Of a DNA stretch of 64,000 bases, positions 52,138-63,444 are shown piece after piece; the stretch's first letter is position 1, and the number at the start of each line of letters is the position of its first letter. This DNA is from Keithomyces neogunnii (lineage: Eukaryota; Ascomycota; Sordariomycetes; Hypocreales; Clavicipitaceae): the NCBI GenBank assembly GCA_020975405.1, contig JAIOWQ010000002.1, forward strand, positions 2,852,001-2,916,000, given 5' to 3'. The translations under genes and the position numbers were made by a program. The notes beneath the pieces were generated by a model. The model made no database searches and was not told where the DNA came from. It was given only the letters and a program-made list of their open reading frames with translations.

Positions 52138-54312
52138 CTAGTCTTTGACTTGAAGCCTCTGTTTTGCCATCCTTTCAGCCATTTCAGCAACAACCAAGCG
52201 CTTTCCCACTGTAATATTCCAGTGGCCAGAAATTTGGGGATAGTTGCGTCCTTCGGGTAGAGTAGAGTTGGTGTGCAGTCTGTCCGAAAGGTGAGCTGGT
52301 TTCTCTGGACGGGGAGGAGCTGGCTTGGGCTTGGGGTTGGATTGGGAGGGTGGTGAGGGAGGACATCTCTGTGGAAGAGGAGGTGCAAGTAGAAGAGGGG
52401 GTGTCAGTGGATGAGGAGGTCTCTGTGGAAGAGGAGGGGGTGCAAGTGGAAGAAGAGGTGGTGTAAGTGGGAGGAGAGGGGGTGTAAGGGGAAGGAGAGG
52501 GGGTGCAAGTGGAAGAGGAGCGGGTCTCTGTGGAAGAGGAGGTGGTGCAAGTGGACGGCGTTCTTCAGACGAGCCTCCTTGCTCCAAGGTGTATCCCCCC
52601 TCGCCTGGCCGAGGATGAGGCCATCCGACAACAGTGCGAGGTGGTTGCGTGAAAATCGGAGCACCAGGACCCTTTGAGGTGACTGGTTGGTCAGTGTATT
52701 TGGGTGAACTGCCAGGGTCGCGCTCGTTCTCATTGCGGCTTGTCTTTCCGTTGGGTGGTGCCGTGTCCTTGGGTTTCTTGCCGAGGCCACCAAGTCCCGG
52801 GACAATTTGTAGGACTCTGTTGAAAAATCGTAGCATGTTGCCCGTCTCTTGCATGTGTTTGTTCTTGGTGGTGGCTGCCGGGTCACCTGCGACATCAGCC
52901 GCATTGGGGAAAAGTGCCCTTTTGCGCTTCAGCTCATGCACTTCTCTGGCAGCATCGCCAACCTTTGCCTTGAGTGCTTCCCACTCCTGTCTGGTCGCAG
53001 ACGAGGCCACCTCGGCTTTCTGGCCGACGTGGTTGCCAAGGTGGTTCATGTAGTCTTCCAGCTCTCTTAGCGTTTTTTCGAGGCCGAGTATCTTCTGTTT
53101 CACCTGTCCCTCTCGCTCTTGAACGTTGCGACTCGACAAGAAAGAGGCCGCCTTGAGCTCATCATGCTCTAAAAAGGCAAGCTTGCTGACGAAATTGTAT
53201 TGGGCCTTGGCTGTCTCCAAGGCCCACTGCATCGTCTCAATCGCCTCGTCATCAGATGCACCCTGAAGATATTTCTGCATTTGGTCCATGGTGCCTCGCA
53301 CGAGCCGCTCCAGTTCCTCTGCCGTGACGTCTGGTTTTCCCTTTGCAAGAGACCAAGGTTGGATGCGGCTCAGGAGCTGCTTCGCACACACTGCTGCAGC
53401 AAGCGAGGCGTAGTTGTGCCAGACATGATTCTCATGTCCGTCGCAGTAGTCTGAGATGCCACGGATGGTAATGCTCGCCGTTGGCATCACAGCAGCCGCC
53501 TCCGCCTCGAAGCAAATAATCTTCTCCGTCTCGGAGAAATGGTCACGCTCCGCGGCGTTCTTCAGAGCCTGGTCGGCAGACCCAACGGCGCGCCTGTGCA
53601 ACTGCACAAGACATTTCTCGTGACGAGGCGGGCGCGGAACCAAGCTGGAAACAGGTGCAGTTTCCGGATCAAGGCACTCGCACTGCTGAGCCTCATGTGT
53701 AAAATCGCTTCTGAACAGACGATCAATGTTTGGGCGGGCAAAGTTGCTTGAACCCTTGAGTCTCTGGGAAATGACGTTGTCCACCAGGTCCTCTAGCGGC
53801 TCTTGTTCCATCATGAGCTCGGATTTGAGATCGGTGGCTGCTGCTAGAAGCTGCGGTGCCGGTTCGATAGACGTCGCCGTGGTTTCGAAGCCCAAGTCCG
53901 TCATTTTCCCCGTCTTGTAAGGAATGATGAGGTTGCTGACGACCACGTCGCCGAGTCGGATGTCGTGCCCCATGGCAAGATTAGGGGCGCCGCCGCCGAT
54001 ACCGACGAGTAACGCGAGTCGGATGGACGGGAATGTGCTCTTGATGTTTTTGGCAATGGTTTGTGCTCGAAAATGACCGACGCTCCCCGTTGGGCAGTTG
54101 AGAACCACATCATGGACGCCGATGCGGCCCACGCAGTATAGATTATCATCACCCTCGGCCTGGAGGATCCTGACATCGTTCGGGCTATATCTGTGGTCCA
54201 TGATGCTCTTTGCCGCGACGTATTCCTTTTCGTGAATACATATCCAGGCAACTTTTACCTGCAGCTGCCAATTCGGGCAGATGACTACCGAAATTGTCGA
54301 CGGCTGGGGCAT
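52138..54312 (-). CDS. PNP/nucleosidase-domain protein with coiled coil and proline-rich repeat tail
   Basis: One 724-aa frame. Residues ~18-330 form a purine-nucleoside-phosphorylase/nucleosidase (PNP_UDP) fold: VAWICIHEKEYVAA start, VGIGGGAP (103-110), LGDVVVS, ICFEAEAAAV (~265) and RGISDYCDGHENHVWHNYA (284-302), containing the conserved catalytic-site Asp. Residues ~340-500 are helical with a probable coiled coil (VKQKILGLEKTLRELEDYM). Residues ~590-680 are PLPQRP/PPLLPL repeats. In fungi this domain is usually the N-terminal effector of NLRs; here no NACHT or repeat sensor is fused, but a NACHT-ankyrin NLR without an effector lies 3 kb away on the same strand. Known relatives of immune PNP domains cleave purine nucleotides such as ATP. 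That activity here is inference. Confidence 0.85.
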   Translation of the reverse strand: MPQPSTISVVICPNWQLQVKVAWICIHEKEYVAAKSIMDHRYSPNDVRILQAEGDDNLYCVGRIGVHDVVLNCPTGSVGHFRAQTIAKNIKSTFPSIRLALLVGIGGGAPNLAMGHDIRLGDVVVSNLIIPYKTGKMTDLGFETTATSIEPAPQLLAAATDLKSELMMEQEPLEDLVDNVISQRLKGSSNFARPNIDRLFRSDFTHEAQQCECLDPETAPVSSLVPRPPRHEKCLVQLHRRAVGSADQALKNAAERDHFSETEKIICFEAEAAAVMPTASITIRGISDYCDGHENHVWHNYASLAAAVCAKQLLSRIQPWSLAKGKPDVTAEELERLVRGTMDQMQKYLQGASDDEAIETMQWALETAKAQYNFVSKLAFLEHDELKAASFLSSRNVQEREGQVKQKILGLEKTLRELEDYMNHLGNHVGQKAEVASSATRQEWEALKAKVGDAAREVHELKRKRALFPNAADVAGDPAATTKNKHMQETGNMLRFFNRVLQIVPGLGGLGKKPKDTAPPNGKTSRNENERDPGSSPKYTDQPVTSKGPGAPIFTQPPRTVVGWPHPRPGEGGYTLEQGGSSEERRPLAPPPLPQRPAPLPLAPPLLPLTPPLLPLTPPLLPLAPPPLPQRPPHPLTPPLLLAPPLPQRCPPSPPSQSNPKPKPAPPRPEKPAHLSDRLHTNSTLPEGRNYPQISGHWNITVGKRLVVAEMAERMAKQRLQVKD
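52380..52565 (-). repeat. In-frame coding minisatellite (proline-rich)
   Basis: Imperfect 15-30 bp units (AGTGGAAGAGGAGGGGGTGC-like on the plus strand) encode the PLPQRP, PPLLPLT and PPLLPLA repeats. All variants stay in frame, so length changes would alter only the tail. Confidence 0.75.
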
Positions 54313-56700
54313 GGTGCTTGATGGCCACTCGGCTTAAAGGGGCTGGGCTTGACGTGATGCGGCTTGTGACAAGGATTGATGCAGTTGCTTTTGTAATCCG
54401 CACGGGGATTAACGCGGGACAAGTGGTCGCAGGCTTGAAGCATGGGCATATGAAGCTGGCGATGTGTTGCAGAAGTTTTGGAAAATGAGGCAGGCGTTGC
54501 TCAACCTTATACTGCAAAATTCTGTCTTTTTTAACACGAAGACGAATGTAGAAACTTCAGAGACTGGGCCTCCAAGGCTCACAAATGAGTAGAGGCTTGG
54601 ACGTTTTTTTCTTTTCTCGCCCGACTTCATGGGAGTGTGGCAGTCTGGCGCAGAGTGCCGCCTTTTGCGAACTACCTCGTACAATCCTAGTTCTTGTTTC
54701 AAACAGTACGTGGCTGGTCCCCCGTGAGGCGATCTCTGCCGCCAGTTAGGCAACAGAATAAAGTGCGGACGGGAGCACCGGTGCAGAATAAACCCCTGAA
54801 TGCAGACTTTAGCCGGCACTCTTGGCCGGTCAAAAGAAAGCTCTCAACAGCACCATCATTATCAAAGGCAACATCCAACACATGTCTAAAAATAGGGACG
54901 AATTCCACCTGTAAATGCCTTCAAGTCCGTCGCCAGTCACATCTTTTGGGTCGCACATGGTGATCAAAGCAATGTGGGTGGCGCCATTGCAGCAGTTGAT
55001 TTCTGGCAAAGCTGAATGTTTCTAAAACAGGCACTCGGTACTGAAGACGCAAAGTTACCCCTGTCGCTGTTCCCCCGCGCCGGCGATTATTCTAGAAGCA
55101 TATTAGTGGCTCCTAGGTCCCCAAGCTATTGTTTCACAGAGCTTCTTGAACGAGCATGCCACGTCAGCCGTCGTTTATGGCCTCCGTGAGCGCGGCGACA
55201 AACTGTCTGAACGACTTGGTGCACACAGCTCGGTTAGAGTGGCGAGCAACTCAAAACCTCAGCTCCGTCCGCGGGGGATTCAGACCTGGCATCGCGGCTT
55301 TACTTGTCCGCGGTGTGGCGGCAGGCATATCACCGACGGCATCAGGCTTCATGTTGATTGGTTGGCTGAACTGCCCCACACGGCACCTGTGGGGCTGCTG
55401 TTATGCGGGTCATTCATCCTCGCGGGCGCGCGCTTGGAGGCCGCTTTCACATGCCACAACACACAACATGGCCAAATTGCACGACTTTGATCCTCTTTTT
55501 CAACGTAGAAACAGCCGAAATAGATATTTCATCTTGGCCCTTTTTTATATAACTATAGAAGGATATGCTATTAATTGTCAACTACCCAATTTCCCCTCTC
55601 ACCATGACTTTCCTAAGCCTCCTAAACCTACAATTAATTCTGATCCTTTTGCCGATACCGATAACAAGCTGGCTGCCTTTATTAAAAGTCCATGAATAAG
55701 TATATCATGGTTGGTAGAAGCCGTGGCCTATGGCAGCATCCCACCGTAACTCGTTAAGAGCCCGGGCAGCAGCAACAGCGGCCCCGGAAAAAAGGGCCGG
55801 TCCCGAAAGTGAACACTTTAGCCGGCGCAGGCGCCGTTGAGAGTTGCTATATTTGAATTAAACACAGTATGGTCCATTTTGAAAGTGTGGCTCATGCATT
55901 TGAACACACAGTGGGGTGTGGCTAACTTCTCGCTTTACCGCTCTGGGTTGCCATAAACGGCTATTTCTGACCTTCCCGCGAAGGCCGGCGGGTCTAGTGG
56001 CGCGCCCCACCGCACAGCCACGTGCACTTTAATGTATCTTCTCCGCATTCCGCTGTGGCGCCCACAAGACAAGGGGTTAACATATCCACACCAGACGCCG
56101 GGACACTTTAACCAGGCATGCATTACAGTAAAACTTCTTAGCATGTTCCATCACTGGACACAGAAGACAGGAGGCTATGCAGCGGTTTTGCCTGTACCTG
56201 CCAGGCCGAACACCAAGAAGAAGAATCGCGTGCCAACGCCAGACACCGACGCGACGAGATGCCCCGCTTCCACAACGCCTTCAGGTCTGCTTTCGGTCGC
56301 AGGCCAAGGGTCACTCGTTGGCAGAGAAGCCGGGGAGCAACGAATTTGTTAGCCAGAAACGTTCAAAGGGATGACTGACCTTAGTCACATGATGAGGTTC
56401 ACATTCTCGGCAGGGAGTATTTGTGCGATGCATACAGCGGAGTTACTCACACAGGATGCTGGCGACGGATGAAAGGGCGGGACCAGCCCAACCGACATCA
56501 ACACGGCCCAGAAGCGGGGTCGCGCGTAACGGCAGTCCGATAATATCTCATGGTATCCTGAGCAGTTACCTCCACAAATTTACGAGAGGCAACCATTCAC
56601 CCGCGTCACTTTACAGATAGATCAAGGCTGCTAGGCATTTCTGAATAACATCTGCTACCGCAACACATACCCTCTATCCCTTTAATACACAGCGCACAAA
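54313..56700. other. Intergenic, no confidently supported gene
   Basis: A 179-codon plus-strand frame (55156-55695) is the largest. Its first two-thirds look like translated non-coding DNA, and no family motif is visible. It includes the PNP promoter side. Confidence 0.4.
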
Positions 56701-58060
56701 ATGCAATACCCCCAGGAAATTCTCGATACTGTGAGTAATTTGCCGAATCCGCTACCCACTTAATGCTTAGTTTTACCTCGCAGATTGTGTCTTGCGTCGG
56801 CATGGTCGGTCTTTAGGGTCACCTGACAACAGTCATTGCTACAAGCTTCCGGATTACTGCGAATGCCGCTAAACCCTAGCTAACTTGCGTCTAGTTAATA
56901 AGGCCTTCTATAAGAGCGCGTCACGGCGGCTATTCTAACAATTATAGCGAAGTATTCTAATGTCCGCCGCTCTTCACCTCTAGAACGCCTACGCCGCGTG
57001 TCCGCTAGTTCGTACGCCACTTACGTCCGGCATATTGATCTTGGGGTTGACTGTTATTCCTACACTAAAGAACCTGATCTATTGCTATTAGCTGAGGATA
57101 TGGCCGGTCTGCTATCTCCTTGTCTAGGTTCATTTTCTAACTTAAGCTTGCTAGACTTTACTTATAACTATTACAGATAAGCTCCTATGCCGCTAGAAAT
57201 ACGAAAACTACTTATTAATTCTCTTATATTAGTATTACATTATATAAATCTGCTAAATCTAAGGGAACTCGATATTATGTTTCCCCTTGCCTATTATTTC
57301 GGCCTACTATCTTAGAGCGAAACCAGCGCATCTCGCATCCTAATAGAAGCGGTGTTCAGACGCCTGCGGCATTTAGGTTTAAAACTAGATGCGTAGACGA
57401 GACAGCAAGGCCATTAACGTAAGCAGTTCTAGAGAAAATCAGTATACTAAGTAGATATTAACTTTCTAAATGAAACATATGCCGCCTAATTTTTTAAGCT
57501 AGTAGAGGCTGCTACTAACATTAATTCTCTGTCTATATACTATATAAACATTTTAGACCTAGATAAAGTCAGCTTCCTAAGCCTGCTTTATCTTAAGACC
57601 CTATTCCTTTACTCTATATTACTCTTAATAAACACTCTCTTTAATCTTATAAAAGAGTCTTATAACTCTATTTAAGATGTCTAGCTCTACTAGGTTGAAT
57701 TAAATAATAGAACATGGCAACATGTCCTGGTGGAAATAAGCCAGTTATATCTACGTAAATTAGTAGAATTCTATATGGATTCTTGTGGTTACTCCTTAAC
57801 AGGCATAAGCTCAGAGTTTATATCTATACTATTACTACCCCCTAATAAACCAGAGCGGATAGAAACATCACACTATTTAGATTTAGACGCCCTCTCATAC
57901 TTGCGGTAGGGAGTTGCACAAAACAGAACCATAATGGGCCTTCTAGTGGACTATGAATATACCAAGGACCGGGACATTACCTCGGACTATTTAATGCGGG
58001 TGATGGAAAAGTTGGGCATAACAGAATAGTTTGGGAAAAACCTACAACTATAGGTCCTTT
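56701..58060 (+). pseudogene. F-box/LRR-type gene destroyed by stop codons
   Basis: The start MQYPQEILDT is followed by a 53-nt intron (56731-56783, GTGAGT...CAG) and IVSCVG, giving the F-box-like PQEILDTIVS opening. Further on, NLRLVNKAFYKSASRRL, SPLERLRRVSASSYATYVRH IDLGV, LRELDIMFPLAYY, RHLGLKLDA, LVEFYMDSCGYSLTGISSEF and DYLMRVMEKLG are readable in order. These are typical of fungal F-box proteins with degenerate leucine-rich repeats. The reading is broken by many TAG/TAA codons, for example 57673-57675, 57682-57684, 57691-57693, 57907-57909 and 58027-58029. Most sit where Gln is expected. At least one frame change lies near 56930. The gene body is strikingly AT-rich. It is a dead gene with a classic RIP-like spectrum. 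Confidence 0.7.
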
Positions 58061-59728
58061 GACGCATGGCTTCAGTTCAAAGGCTTTGATGGCTTGCACA
58101 TCGAAGAGCCACCACCAACGTGCGCCCAAGACTTACTGGTGTTCCGCCGAGAGCTAGTACATGTGGCGACCGTCTCGTACGCGAGAGCGGCAACACGCCT
58201 GTAGCCAGCAGTGCAGGTATTGTGGCCAATGCGATTACTGGAGTACAATTATGGCGGAAGAGGGAGCGGTCTCATCATACATATGGTCCTTTGCTTAGGC
58301 TGGTTGTACGGGTTTTGGGGCCGAGATATTGACGACGGGGTCGTAGTCGCGTGGTGAGCACCTACGCCTAGGGCTCAACATTTGTTGTGGATTGAAACCT
58401 CGCTGTGATGTCACTAACGCGAGCAATATGTATGACGCACCACCTGAGAGACATCAATTACTCCGCACCCAACAAAAGTTCTTGTTACTAAGCCCGAATA
58501 CGCTTTGCCTGTTGTACTTGTGATTAATAATGCGGTTTTCTCTTTAATATCTGTGCCCCCTAGATCCGTAATATAACAAGCTTAGCGTGATAAAAATCGA
58601 CAATTACGACACGTCTAGTTTGCTTATCCGATGTTGATTTTGATCCCCTTCAAAAAAATGCTGTTCCAATGACTAAAGTGATCCAGCGTGAATCTCCGGT
58701 GTACTTGCGGGCTAATCAGAATATTAGTTGGCGGAACCTACTGAGCAGGAGGGATTTGCTCCAAATGGCTTAAAGGAAGTAATGCAACATAGCACTGCGT
58801 CCTTCCCTTGGCATAGTTGCCCAAAATTTACATTTTTTCAGTTCTGACCCTTCATCGGCATAAAGAAATCATCGATATTGCGCACAGGAATTAATGAATG
58901 CAGCAGATCCACTTCCTTATCGCCCAACATGGAGATGTTACCTTTTTTCGTAATCCAGGAGGAGAAAGAAAAAGGGACACCAACCACCCACTTGATTTGG
59001 CTTTGGACTATTTAACTTTTGACATGTACAATTCCTGAAGATTACGGTTGTATTATATAATAGGTACAGCAATAAAGTTTGCATATATACAACGCCTGAG
59101 CCTGTCTTGCGGAGCTGCCAGTATTTACTCCTGCCCGCCCGCATTTACAAAGATTGAGTCTTTTCTGCTTAGAAGCAGCTTCAATCCACCGTCAATAGCA
59201 CGAGAATATGTTATCATATCATAGCCAGAAGGCACAGCAGCATTAGAACCAACATTTCTGAATTGTAAAACTACTAAAGAGCATGCATTGTGTTGAACAA
59301 TACTGGCACCTGGCGTAGGATTGGATAATCCATATGTCCAGTCCAAGAAGAGAAGTTTTCTTAGTTGGCTTCCAGCATCCCCTCTTCCCATATCAGTCAT
59401 GGTTGAGATATGCCAAGACGAAATGCCTCCCGGGGCAGAAAGCCGGATGTAGGTTTAATTGTCAATATCCTGAGTTGAGCCATCCATTAGAAGCCAGCAC
59501 CTGTAGAGCCTTTTAACATAGGTAGACTTAGTGGACCATGGCAGTCCTCGTATCGTAGAAGCCTCGAAGTGCCTTTTTGCTAAACCAAGAAGTACCCCTC
59601 GCGGATTTGACCGTGTTCACCCGTGACGCTTCACTCAAGAGAACAGAGCCAAGCTATTCTAACAATGATCCATTGGTGAGATGGCCTGGCTTTGCTCTTC
59701 TGAGCCAAACCACTCTCGGGCAATAATG
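58061..59728. other. Intergenic, no confidently supported gene
   Basis: A 91-codon minus frame at 59125-59400 reads plausibly (LVVLQFRNVGSNAAVPSGYD) but has no motif I can name. Otherwise nothing. Confidence 0.35.
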
Positions 59729-60410
59729 TCAAGTCCGCAAGGGGAGGTAAGTGCTCTGGCAAAAAGGCACTTTGGGGCCTTTACCAAAAGGACCTATGCA
59801 TCTCAACGTAAGTAGGTCGCAGCGGACCTGCACACCGCGTTTTTCAGGGGTAGGGTGTTTGGACGTTACCGATTTATGGAATGGATCAACGATACGAAGA
59901 TGATCCAATACATGAGCCAATGCATCATCTCCGCCGTCCAGGTGTACAGCACCAAGGATGGCTTCGACGGCTGTTGCCATCATTTTCACCGAAATCCGGG
60001 CTGTGCCACTGTTTGCAATGACGCATAAATCTAAGCCGTGGGCGAAACCTCTCTCGGCGAGATACTCGTTGCACAGAGCCTCCTTGCGAATGAGGTCCCA
60101 AACCACTTCTAGATCATTAGAACTAGTGTCATGGGACTGGGGTCTTGGAGGGAGATTGAACAGCACCTGACTCGTAGCCGTCGGCATACCAGCGACGGCA
60201 TAGCACAGCCTCCGCGACACGGTCGCCATACACCGCAAGACGGTTGTTTTTAGGCAATCTCTTAATAGAGTGGTCGTCGCCGTAGTAGCAAGCCGCCGTA
60301 TCTGCAGCGGCATTCAGCGCCTCTGCACACCGAATCGTGTCATTGAACGTGTGTGCGATGGCAAGCTGGCAGCGTGTGATTTTATCACCGAAACGACTGT
60401 CGAAATCCAT
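59729..60410 (-). CDS. RNase III-domain protein, catalytically divergent, 207 aa
   Basis: Exons 60167-60410 and 59729-60108 with a 58-nt intron (60109-60166). The GTGCTG donor is weak but the GATCTAG acceptor is good. The phase-1 join gives YESEVVWDLIRKEAL and 207 aa. Family landmarks are TFND--RCAEALN, NNRLAVYGDRV (the RNase III signature region), CNEYLAERGFAHGL and MMATAVEAILGAVHLDGG. Relative to bacterial RNase III the signature has Ala where a metal-binding Glu is usual but keeps the Asp of GD. The second metal motif keeps Glu (AVEAILGA) but has Thr for the usual Asp. There is no dsRNA-binding domain. Small fungal RNase III-like proteins of this size are known, with unclear function. It could bind dsRNA or act structurally rather than cut. 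Confidence 0.78.
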
Positions 60411-62110
60411 GATTGCCGGGATTGAGCGAATGAGGGCGAACGCGTTTTCTTGGTTTCCAGTGTTATTTTGAGGGGTTAAATTGGCGTGACAACAGGGACA
60501 AAGTCACGACGGGAAGCAGGATTTTATATTTTCTGTTACGGGGGCGATTCACACACGTTAAGCCAGGGACCAGTGGTTTCAAGACACGGTACGGTGTAAG
60601 ACAACGACCCAGCCACACAGTGGTATCTTGGGCGTGGCTGGTTCCGCGCAACTCGGATGGGCGTCTTTGGTGCCTCCATCTTGCTGTCGACGGTCCCCAT
60701 CCCCGCGGCACTTGTTTCACCAGTGCGACGCTCTTTACCGAGCACACATTCCATGCCCTTTATCTACATTAGTTTGTGCGGCATTTTGATTTTACAGCTG
60801 GTCTCCAACCCATTTTGCCTTGCTGTTTCTCAACTTGCTCGGGCTTCTCGCTTGCTTGCCCCTCGGGGTGCCGATAGAGCCCCAGCCTAGAACCCCAGCC
60901 CATCTACTTCGATCCTCATGAGGAATGCTATAAGAAACCGCTAATCGGTGGGGCGTGGCAAGAGTACCAAGTCGCGAGTAACTCATCTGCCGTACATACT
61001 TTCTAAGCGATTTTTACCTATTGTGCAACCGCAAGCAGTAAACACAACCTCGCATTTCTTCTTCAGATAGATTTGCTATGAAGCATAAATGAGAGGGACA
61101 GTTGATACGTCTCCACGAAAGCAGTTTCTGGGATCTTTCTGAATTAGGAAGTGGCTGTAAAATGAGGCGCGGCAACCCTTGAGTTTATGCCCTGGAAAGC
61201 CCATATGACGGCACGGAATTGTCAAGTCATGATATATTCCTTTTCTTGCTGGGTCATTTGCTTTCCGTGGCCGCCAAATTAGAGTTGGATTACTCTGTGC
61301 TCGGAGGCTGATTGGAAGCAGAAACTACAGACTACGTCAAAGGAATCAGCTTCGGGGAGGATCCCCAGGACAGCCCAAGGGCAGTACATTCTTAGAGGCT
61401 TATGGCGTTGGCTAGTTATTATATATCATCCCGCACTAGAGACAACGCCAAGACATCATCGCAGAGGCTACTTGGGGGACAAAACGTTACTCATCTAACC
61501 CCTTTGCTTCTCTCTAACTGACGAGGCCATCAATAGACTAGCTGTTGGGGGGAGTTACGTCGATGACCCCAGCTGATCTAGACCCGCTTGGACCCGCACG
61601 GAACAAGAGCGCACATTCGGGGTCAGTACAGTGAGATATTGTGATGTGACCTGGTGAGCAATATTGGGGAAGAGATTTCTTATCTATGCTTCCCAAGGAT
61701 GCCGTACAGCACAGTCTCCGTCGTTCACGACATTAGAGTCTAGCTTTAACGCCCACATGTACCTCAAGTCCTTCCCAGTAGACACGACACAGCTCTTACA
61801 GAGTTCTCGCCACCAACATTGGACTTTGCAGACAATCAAATGCCACACTAGGAAAGGGCTTGCTGCTTAACGAAAGATCAAGAGCGGAAATATGGATTAT
61901 GAAGCAACCTGCTTTCATGATTCTGAAGTAACGTAAGCTTGAACACCGTCTTTGCCTACGGTCCCTCGAGGTGCGCGCTCGCTAGTCATGAGCCGGGCCT
62001 GCAGCGGTGCACAGCGATGAGTGTTGGGCGACAGCGTTCACATTGGAATTCCACATCTTTGTAAGGGCACGAACACCTTTTTGGACACTAAATAAAGAGA
62101 GTGACGCCTT
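60411..62110. other. Intergenic, no supported gene
   Basis: Upstream region of the RNase III-like gene and then intergenic DNA. No domain-bearing frame. Confidence 0.4.
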
Positions 62111-62786
62111 TCACAACCAAATCGCCAGGGGAAGGATTCGCGAGGCCTTGGCAATACTTGACTTCAAAGTTGACTTAACGGTGTTCTGTTCGGCCGCTAA
62201 AACTGTGTACGAAGCTTCCTGCATAGCACCGAGAGCAAATTCCAACCTTTGCTTCTTTACAGACGCACCCCCATGCGTTGACAACCCCAATTGTTCCAAC
62301 AATTCGCTCACGCGAGCTGCTAGAATTATCCACCGGTTAGCACCTCAGCCCAATCTACCAGATTGGTATAACTCACTAGGCATGGTATCAAGTTCCTCTA
62401 AAGTCACCGACGTTCCCTCAACTAACTTACCCGTAACAGGGTTACGTAACGGAGCCAGCTCCACCCCCTGGTGACAAACACGGGCATTATACGCCAAAGC
62501 CTGAACATTCTGCTGGCTAATTATAGACCACAGGCCGTATGTAGGAAAAGTGCACAAGCACTTACCTGACCAAGGTCAAATTCTCCCGAGTAGTAAGCCG
62601 CTCCGCCACTGTTTCGAGGCTCCTTTCCAAGGTTCGTCGTAAATTACCCATCTCATCGATAACGTTGTCGAGTCTCGCCGCATCCTATGGCGCTAACGTG
62701 GTAGGACCAGAGCGTACCTCCTGGGCAAGCAAGTGTAATGCTGCCGCAGCACGAAGAAAACTAGGCTGATCTAATGCACTCTCCAT
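62111..62786 (-). pseudogene. Conserved small fungal coiled-coil protein, Gln-to-stop pseudogene
   Basis: Exon 1 (62566-62786, MESALDQPSFLRAAAALHLL) and exon 2 (62111-62516) join across a 49-nt intron. After an amphipathic helix (VIDEMGNLRRTLERSLETVA) comes NVQALAYNARVCHQGVELAP and LRNPVTGKLVEG, then ELLEQLGL and KKQRLEFALGAM. This order (N-A-x-N-S/A-x-V...PLRN-TG...LL--LGL...K-RL---IG) is a pattern I associate with an unnamed, widespread small fungal protein family. TAG at 62685-62687 interrupts exon 1 where Gln fits (CAG). A TGA near 62340 either is a second stop (CGA) or lies in a 39-nt in-frame intron (62320-62358) with a GTAGAT donor and GCTAACC branch site. Function unknown. Confidence 0.65.
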
Positions 62787-63444
62787 GGTGTATGGTAGTG
62801 TAGTTTTGTTAAAAAAACAGTGGGAGAAATCTCCGACCAAATACAACGCGCCCGACGCGCTTGGGTACACAGCGACTAAAACGTGAAGCTCCAGAAGGGT
62901 GTCGCCGTAAAAGTCTTGGCAATCTTCCCAGACCATGAAGGCAGGAACGGGCTAACCACAAATGGCTTTTTATTTTGAGAGAGGGAGCTTCATCTCTATA
63001 TTTAAAGAAGGAAATTATATATTATATATAAGGAAAATATATCTATATCTTTAGATTTATTTATTTTAATTTTATAATATTTTATATTATAATAATACTA
63101 GATTTCGAGTACTGGGGTAGATTACTCCACTCTATCCTTACTTTTTACTGGAAGACTTCCTTGTGTCCTAAATCTCCTCCTATAGAATGTACTCTTGTGC
63201 CCCCACCAGCACTCTCTCATTGGCTGCAGGCCCCCTGTCAGGTAGTCGAAGTTACAACAATTCAGGGTTATATTGTATGTATTGTACTTGGAGGAGGTGG
63301 TGCTGGACTTACATTGTGGCCAGGCTTCAAGAACGTGAAATTCGACAACTGGTCATTCGATGAATTCAACAGAAAAAAGTTGCCGCGTCTCGCCACGGTA
63401 ACCACACGGATGCTACACACCGCCGCCAATGTCGAATCTAGCAG
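62787..63444. other. Upstream and AT-rich intergenic DNA
   Basis: 62990-63110 is extremely AT-rich. No gene is supported. Confidence 0.4.

Noticed and set aside
55156..55695. 179-codon plus-strand frame
   Set aside because: No recognisable motif, composition shifts midway, and no intron or start support; not enough to call a gene.
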